From positions 1 to 12,399 of the forward strand of contig MWJR01000358.1 in NCBI GenBank assembly GCA_002127415.1: DNA of 12,399 nucleotides, read 5' to 3'. Made by a program: the position numbers and the translations under genes. The notes beneath the pieces are model-generated. The model did not search any database and was not told the origin of the DNA. It was given only the letters and a program-made list of their open reading frames with translations. This document shows, piece by piece, positions 9,309 through 12,399 of this stretch (positions within the stretch are counted from its first letter, which is position 1; the number at the start of each line of letters is the position of its first letter). Origin of the DNA: Calditrichaeota bacterium AABM5.125.24 (lineage in GTDB: Bacteria > Electryoneota > AABM5-125-24 > Hatepunaeales > Hatepunaeaceae).

Positions 9309-9332
9309 TACAAGTCCCCTATACAAAAAGTC

Positions 9333-9354
9333 GGGGCGGACCGCGGTCCGCCCC
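9333..9354 (-). terminator. 22-bp perfect palindrome with downstream T-run on the minus strand
   Basis: GGGGCGGACCG is followed directly by its exact reverse complement, giving a 9-bp GC-rich stem with a CGCG tetraloop. On the minus strand it is followed by GACTTTTTG, the layout of an intrinsic terminator for transcription coming from the C25 peptidase gene; the plus strand has no T-run. It lies only 24 nt before the DUF2520 ATG, so it could be an attenuator of that gene, or a copy of a mobile palindromic repeat that happens to sit before a T-tract. Confidence 0.55.
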
Positions 9355-9374
9355 TTAAGATAACAGGCTCCTCA

Positions 9375-9390
9375 TCCCGAACCTTCGGGA
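9375..9390. repeat. 16-bp inverted repeat (TCCCGAA / TTCGGGA)
   Basis: TCCCGAA (9375-9381) and TTCGGGA (9384-9390) are separated by CC. It is part of the repeat-rich spacer and resembles cores of short dispersed palindromes seen in many environmental genomes (from memory). No function can be assigned. Confidence 0.55.
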
Positions 9391-9404
9391 CAAAAACGTA
9401 GTTC

Positions 9405-9487
9405 ACAAGTCGCAAGTCGCAAGTCGCAAGTCGCAAGTCACAAGTCACAAGTCACAAGTCACAAGTCGCAAGTCGCAAGTCGCAAGT
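9405..9487. repeat. Heptanucleotide tandem array (RCAAGTC), 12 units
   Basis: Eleven complete 7-bp units plus a 6-bp last unit, all ACAAGTC or GCAAGTC. The variable first base runs A, GGGG, AAAA, GGG along the array, which fits about one and a half copies of an eight-unit (56-bp) higher-order repeat. It lies between the C25 peptidase stop codon and the DUF2520 gene and is not in any plausible gene. Without spacers it is not a CRISPR. Confidence 0.9.
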
Positions 9488-9496
9488 AAAGCATAA

Positions 9497-9530
9497 GCCG
9501 GCAGGGCGGGACTCCACGCCCGCCTCCGGC
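9497..9530. repeat. GC-rich imperfect inverted repeat after the C25 peptidase gene
   Basis: Outer arms GCCGG (9497-9501) and CCGGC (9526-9530) enclose inner arms GGCGGG (9505-9510) and CCCGCC (9519-9524), with small bulges between. It sits 21 nt downstream of the peptidase stop (minus strand). No T-run follows, so it may be a 3'-end stabilising hairpin or a dispersed repeat rather than an intrinsic terminator. Confidence 0.55.
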
Positions 9531-9551
9531 AACTTCAGAACAGTCGGCGCC

Positions 9552-12398
9552 TTACCGTATCAGCACCATTCGCGAAAACTCGGCCCCTGCCGGGGTGAGC
9601 ATCCGCACGATGTATATGCCTGAAGAAAGTTCTTCCGCGTTGAACATCGTGACATATCGACCGGGCTGGTGCTGACCTCGCGCCAGCTCTTCGACCAGAC
9701 GACCCTGCAGGTCAAAGACAGCCAGATTGATCACCCCCGGCGCCGCCACCGAATAAACGACAGAGACCACCGCGTTAAACGGATTGGGATAGACGGCGGA
9801 CACCCCCCACTCCTCAGGCAACGCCTCCACCTCGCGACCGACCTCCGCCAGCCAGAACAGCTCGACCAGCTCCGACGGTTCGCTCTCACCGGTGGTGTAT
9901 TCAGCGCTCACCTGGTAGAAATAGCTTCCCCGCGGCAGACCTGCCAGATCGTCCAGATAACGGTTGTCAGCGACCAGAGTGTCCAGCATCTCAGTCTGAT
10001 CATCAAACCTGCGGTATATACGGTAGCCTACCAGCTCGTTGGGATAGATATAATCGTCGTCACGGAGAGGGGAAGGCGTCTGCCAGTTGAGAGTGGCACC
10101 TCTGCCATGGATCTCACCTTCAAGATCGGTCGGGGCCACAATAATTGTCGGCAGCCTCAGCTCCACGTCGTCAATCCACCAGCCGCCGAACTCGTTCGAC
10201 CCGTCCGAACCGAAAACAAAGCGGATATCGACCCGCAGCCCTTCAAATTGGGAAAGGTCGAAGATGGCCGGCGCCCAGTCGTGACGCCCCGAATAGCACG
10301 GATGATCCATACCCATAGGGCTGTTCGTCTCTCCAATCATACTAAGACAGGGGTATTCCGGCCTGCCAAAAGGGGTGCTCGGGTAGATGGTTACCCATCC
10401 CTGACCGGGCATAAAGGTCTCGACGTAGCCGCCGTCATAGGCACGGATGCTGTTTTCCGGATTATCCTCAGAATCGATCCTGTGCCAAAAGACCAGATCT
10501 ATCGGCTCCCAGACCCGGAAGGAAGGCATATAGATGGCACAATAGGTGTCCGGCTCGTAGCGTTTGCCGGGCTCCTCGCTGCCAAGCTTGATGCAGTTAC
10601 CGCCGCCCGGGGTATGGTTATCCTCATCCGACAGGTGCCAGGAGTCGACGTAGTCTCGATCTTCGATCCAGCTGTGCCGCCACTCACCCTCACCCCGATC
10701 GAAGCTGTAGAAGGCTCCACCGATACCGACCTCATCCAGGAATGACCGGTTGAAGCCCCCTGCTCCTGAGAGCCGGATGTAGAACACCGCCCGGTATGGG
10801 TTGGGGCAGTCCCCTGCGACGCGAACCCTGAAAGGCTCATCAAAGGCGGTGTGACCGCTCGGTTCCAGCACGGCGAGGGTGGAGCTGTCCTCGAGCACCT
10901 CGATATACGGATTATCCGTTCTGAGCTCGGCGGCAAGCTCCGCCGCCCGCCCGGTGCCGAGGTTACCGATTGACAAAAACAGATCAATCTCCTCCCCCGG
11001 GTCAAGCATTCCGTTATCATTCCAATTCTCATCCTGCACGATCAGAAATTCATCACCAAGGATAGGCGCGTGAACGTCAAAGGAGACCTCCTGTGACCAG
11101 TTCTCGCCCTCAATGTCCTCCATATGGAGCATCAGGACCACCTCGTGGAGGTCGCGGCAGTCGGGACTGATCTCCATCTGAACCGGCTCACCGGGCAGCT
11201 CCTCACTTTCGGGCCCGATATCAGGGTAGCTTATATGGCTATTTATAACCGTCGCCAGCAGGTCGTCGCACTCAACGGTGGCGGTCAATCCTTCGAGCGG
11301 CTGCCGTCCTATGTTGAGGACCACCGGATTGACACCTACAGCCTCACCCAAGTCAACCTGACCATCCCCGTTGCCGGCGGTGTCAACCACCGTCAGTCGA
11401 TCTACCCAGGGGTAGCCGCAGTCCGGGTGGACGGCCATTAACTGGGTCAAGAACGGCAGGTAGTTGTGCGCTACAACCGAGAGTGTCACCGGTCCGGGTT
11501 CGATGACGGGGGCTTCCATCTCCAGCAGCGCCACCCCCTCCTCATCGGTCACCTCCACAGCCAGGATTACACCCTCGCGCGAGAGGCAGACAACCGCCCC
11601 GACCACACCCTCGACCGTAACCGGGTAGTTGGGGCGGCCGATAATCAGGGCCTGAACACACTTCACATCGGGCTCGCGAGGCTCGTCGGTCCAGATGTCC
11701 ATAGCGGGGTCGCCGAGGAGGTTGATCTCATAATAGCACCACCTGACAACGTCGTCGGCAGCGTCACTGACCCAGGGTGCGGTGTCCTCCTTGGAATCCT
11801 GGTTGGCTCTGCCGATGACGGTTATATCCTCGCCGAACAGGGCGTCAACGAACTCGCGGTGGAAGTGCTGGGAGGCGCCGTCGGTGCTGTTGTTCCTTCC
11901 CCAGCCGAAGCGGGAGTTGCAGACGAAGGCCACGAGACCATTTGCAAGATTGTGGATGAAGGTCTCCGCAATGCAGTCGCCGACATACTCGCTGGCACCG
12001 ATCTCGCGGTTGTCGAAGGCGCCGGAGTAACAGCCCTGGGAATAGGCTATGTTGAAGCCGTTCTGCCGGCCGTTGTTGCGGATGAGATCGTCATCAAGCT
12101 CGTCACGGTCGAAGCTCATCACGTGGCGGGTCTGGGCGTGGCCGAGGTGGTGGACCAGGTGAGCGCCTTCAGACAGGAGCGGTGCCAGATCGTCCGGGCC
12201 GTCCCAGTTGCCAACTTCGGCGTGGTAAAGGCTGTTGTATTCAAACCGCTCGGGGAAGCCCTCGGTCTCATACCCGTATCTATTCGATCCCTCGTAGACC
12301 TCCTCCATATACTGCCTCGCAGAGACTGGCCAGCCGAGGTTTTCCCCCAGCATCAGGACGGTCAGAACGTCCTCGGTGACCGGCTCGTCGCTGTATAA
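9552..12398 (-). CDS. Gingipain-like C25 family peptidase with T9SS C-terminal sorting domain, 5'-truncated
   Basis: A large secreted cysteine peptidase. The frame is open to the right edge with no stop (15 further codons before the ATG at 12353), so the N-terminus lies outside. Numbering from that ATG: the C25 catalytic part is at 1-225, with the probable catalytic His in HHLGHA (H72, bases 12138-12140) and Cys in SQGCYSGAFD (C108, bases 12030-12032); it ends with NLLGDPAMDIW, a conserved C25 segment. Then come Ig-like and two CARDB-like modules (about 230-545, marked by 'GNGDGQVDLGE' and 'NDNGMLDPGE'), a MAM or immune-inhibitor-A-like jelly roll (547-738, ending GGWWIDDVEL), a fibronectin type III domain (741-834) and a type A sorting domain (854-933, VYPNPFN to the end). 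The sorting domain implies export by T9SS and attachment or release at the cell surface. No partner gene is in view. Specificity cannot be read from sequence. Confidence 0.92.
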   Translation of the reverse strand, partial: LYSDEPVTEDVLTVLMLGENLGWPVSARQYMEEVYEGSNRYGYETEGFPERFEYNSLYHAEVGNWDGPDDLAPLLSEGAHLVHHLGHAQTRHVMSFDRDELDDDLIRNNGRQNGFNIAYSQGCYSGAFDNREIGASEYVGDCIAETFIHNLANGLVAFVCNSRFGWGRNNSTDGASQHFHREFVDALFGEDITVIGRANQDSKEDTAPWVSDAADDVVRWCYYEINLLGDPAMDIWTDEPREPDVKCVQALIIGRPNYPVTVEGVVGAVVCLSREGVILAVEVTDEEGVALLEMEAPVIEPGPVTLSVVAHNYLPFLTQLMAVHPDCGYPWVDRLTVVDTAGNGDGQVDLGEAVGVNPVVLNIGRQPLEGLTATVECDDLLATVINSHISYPDIGPESEELPGEPVQMEISPDCRDLHEVVLMLHMEDIEGENWSQEVSFDVHAPILGDEFLIVQDENWNDNGMLDPGEEIDLFLSIGNLGTGRAAELAAELRTDNPYIEVLEDSSTLAVLEPSGHTAFDEPFRVRVAGDCPNPYRAVFYIRLSGAGGFNRSFLDEVGIGGAFYSFDRGEGEWRHSWIEDRDYVDSWHLSDEDNHTPGGGNCIKLGSEEPGKRYEPDTYCAIYMPSFRVWEPIDLVFWHRIDSEDNPENSIRAYDGGYVETFMPGQGWVTIYPSTPFGRPEYPCLSMIGETNSPMGMDHPCYSGRHDWAPAIFDLSQFEGLRVDIRFVFGSDGSNEFGGWWIDDVELRLPTIIVAPTDLEGEIHGRGATLNWQTPSPLRDDDYIYPNELVGYRIYRRFDDQTEMLDTLVADNRYLDDLAGLPRGSYFYQVSAEYTTGESEPSELVELFWLAEVGREVEALPEEWGVSAVYPNPFNAVVSVVYSVAAPGVINLAVFDLQGRLVEELARGQHQPGRYVTMFNAEELSSGIYIVRMLTPAGAEFSRMVLIR

Positions 12399-12399
12399 C

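Noticed and set aside
9309..9326. Upstream ATG (9326) for the DUF2520 gene
   Set aside because: The ATG at 9308 has an AGGGGA at 6-nt spacing; the upstream ATG lacks one and would begin almost inside the hairpin's T-run.
9405..9487. CRISPR-like appearance of the heptamer array
   Set aside because: Units are 7 bp and directly adjacent with no spacers; no cas gene is present.
9669..10745. Plus-strand reading frame (358 codons) opposite the C25 peptidase modules
   Set aside because: The opposite strand encodes clear MAM-like, Fn3 and sorting domains; this frame gives a charged, domain-less translation.
11466..12398. Long plus-strand reading frame (310 codons) opposite the C25 peptidase
   Set aside because: It is antisense to a protein with recognisable C25 motifs, has no family resemblance and no ribosome binding site; long antisense frames are common in GC-rich DNA.

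Overview
The window is about 12.4 kb of moderately GC-rich bacterial DNA with eight protein-coding genes, two of them cut by the window edges. The gene mix suggests a member of a candidate phylum in or near the FCB (Fibrobacteres-Chlorobi-Bacteroidetes) group, outside classical Bacteroidetes. The clues are a gingipain-like C25 peptidase ending in a type IX secretion (T9SS) sorting domain, a lipoprotein with an FCB-style 'DNPLDS' linker after its lipobox, a PEGA-domain Ser/Thr kinase, a sigma-54 activator and an HD-GYP protein. This placement is inference; no rRNA or ribosomal marker is present.

Layout. (1) 3-506 (+): C-terminal half of a TauE/SafE-type membrane exporter. (2) 507-724: spacer with a palindromic repeat, a heptamer tandem repeat and an operator-like palindrome near a -10-like box. 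(3) 725-5677 (+): a tightly packed run that is probably one operon: lipoprotein, GAF-AAA+-HTH sigma-54 activator, Hanks-type Ser/Thr kinase with a membrane segment and two PEGA domains (overlapping the activator by 22 nt), and a ComF-family phosphoribosyltransferase. (4) 5761-8355 (+): a GAF/HD-GYP signalling protein and PrmC, with PrmC's ATG directly after the upstream stop codon. (5) 8356-8447: convergent spacer with a second heptamer repeat and a second copy of the palindromic repeat. (6) 8448-9308 (-): Rossmann/DUF2520 protein. (7) 9309-9551: repeat-rich spacer with a 22-bp perfect palindrome, a 16-bp inverted repeat, a 12-unit heptamer array and a GC-rich hairpin. (8) 9552-12398 (-): C25 peptidase with a T9SS tail, 5' end outside the window.

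How the genes may work together. The central theme is signalling. A surface lipoprotein, a GAF-sensing sigma-54 activator and a membrane Ser/Thr kinase with a periplasmic PEGA region share one transcription direction with almost no spacing. A second GAF protein, linked to cyclic-di-GMP, follows. A kinase-to-sigma-54-activator pathway is a reasonable hypothesis but is not shown by sequence alone.

I see no CRISPR array, tRNA, rRNA, transposase or phage gene. The least explained material is in the spacers: three unrelated heptanucleotide arrays and at least two copies of a short palindromic repeat. I found no convincing wholly new multi-gene system.
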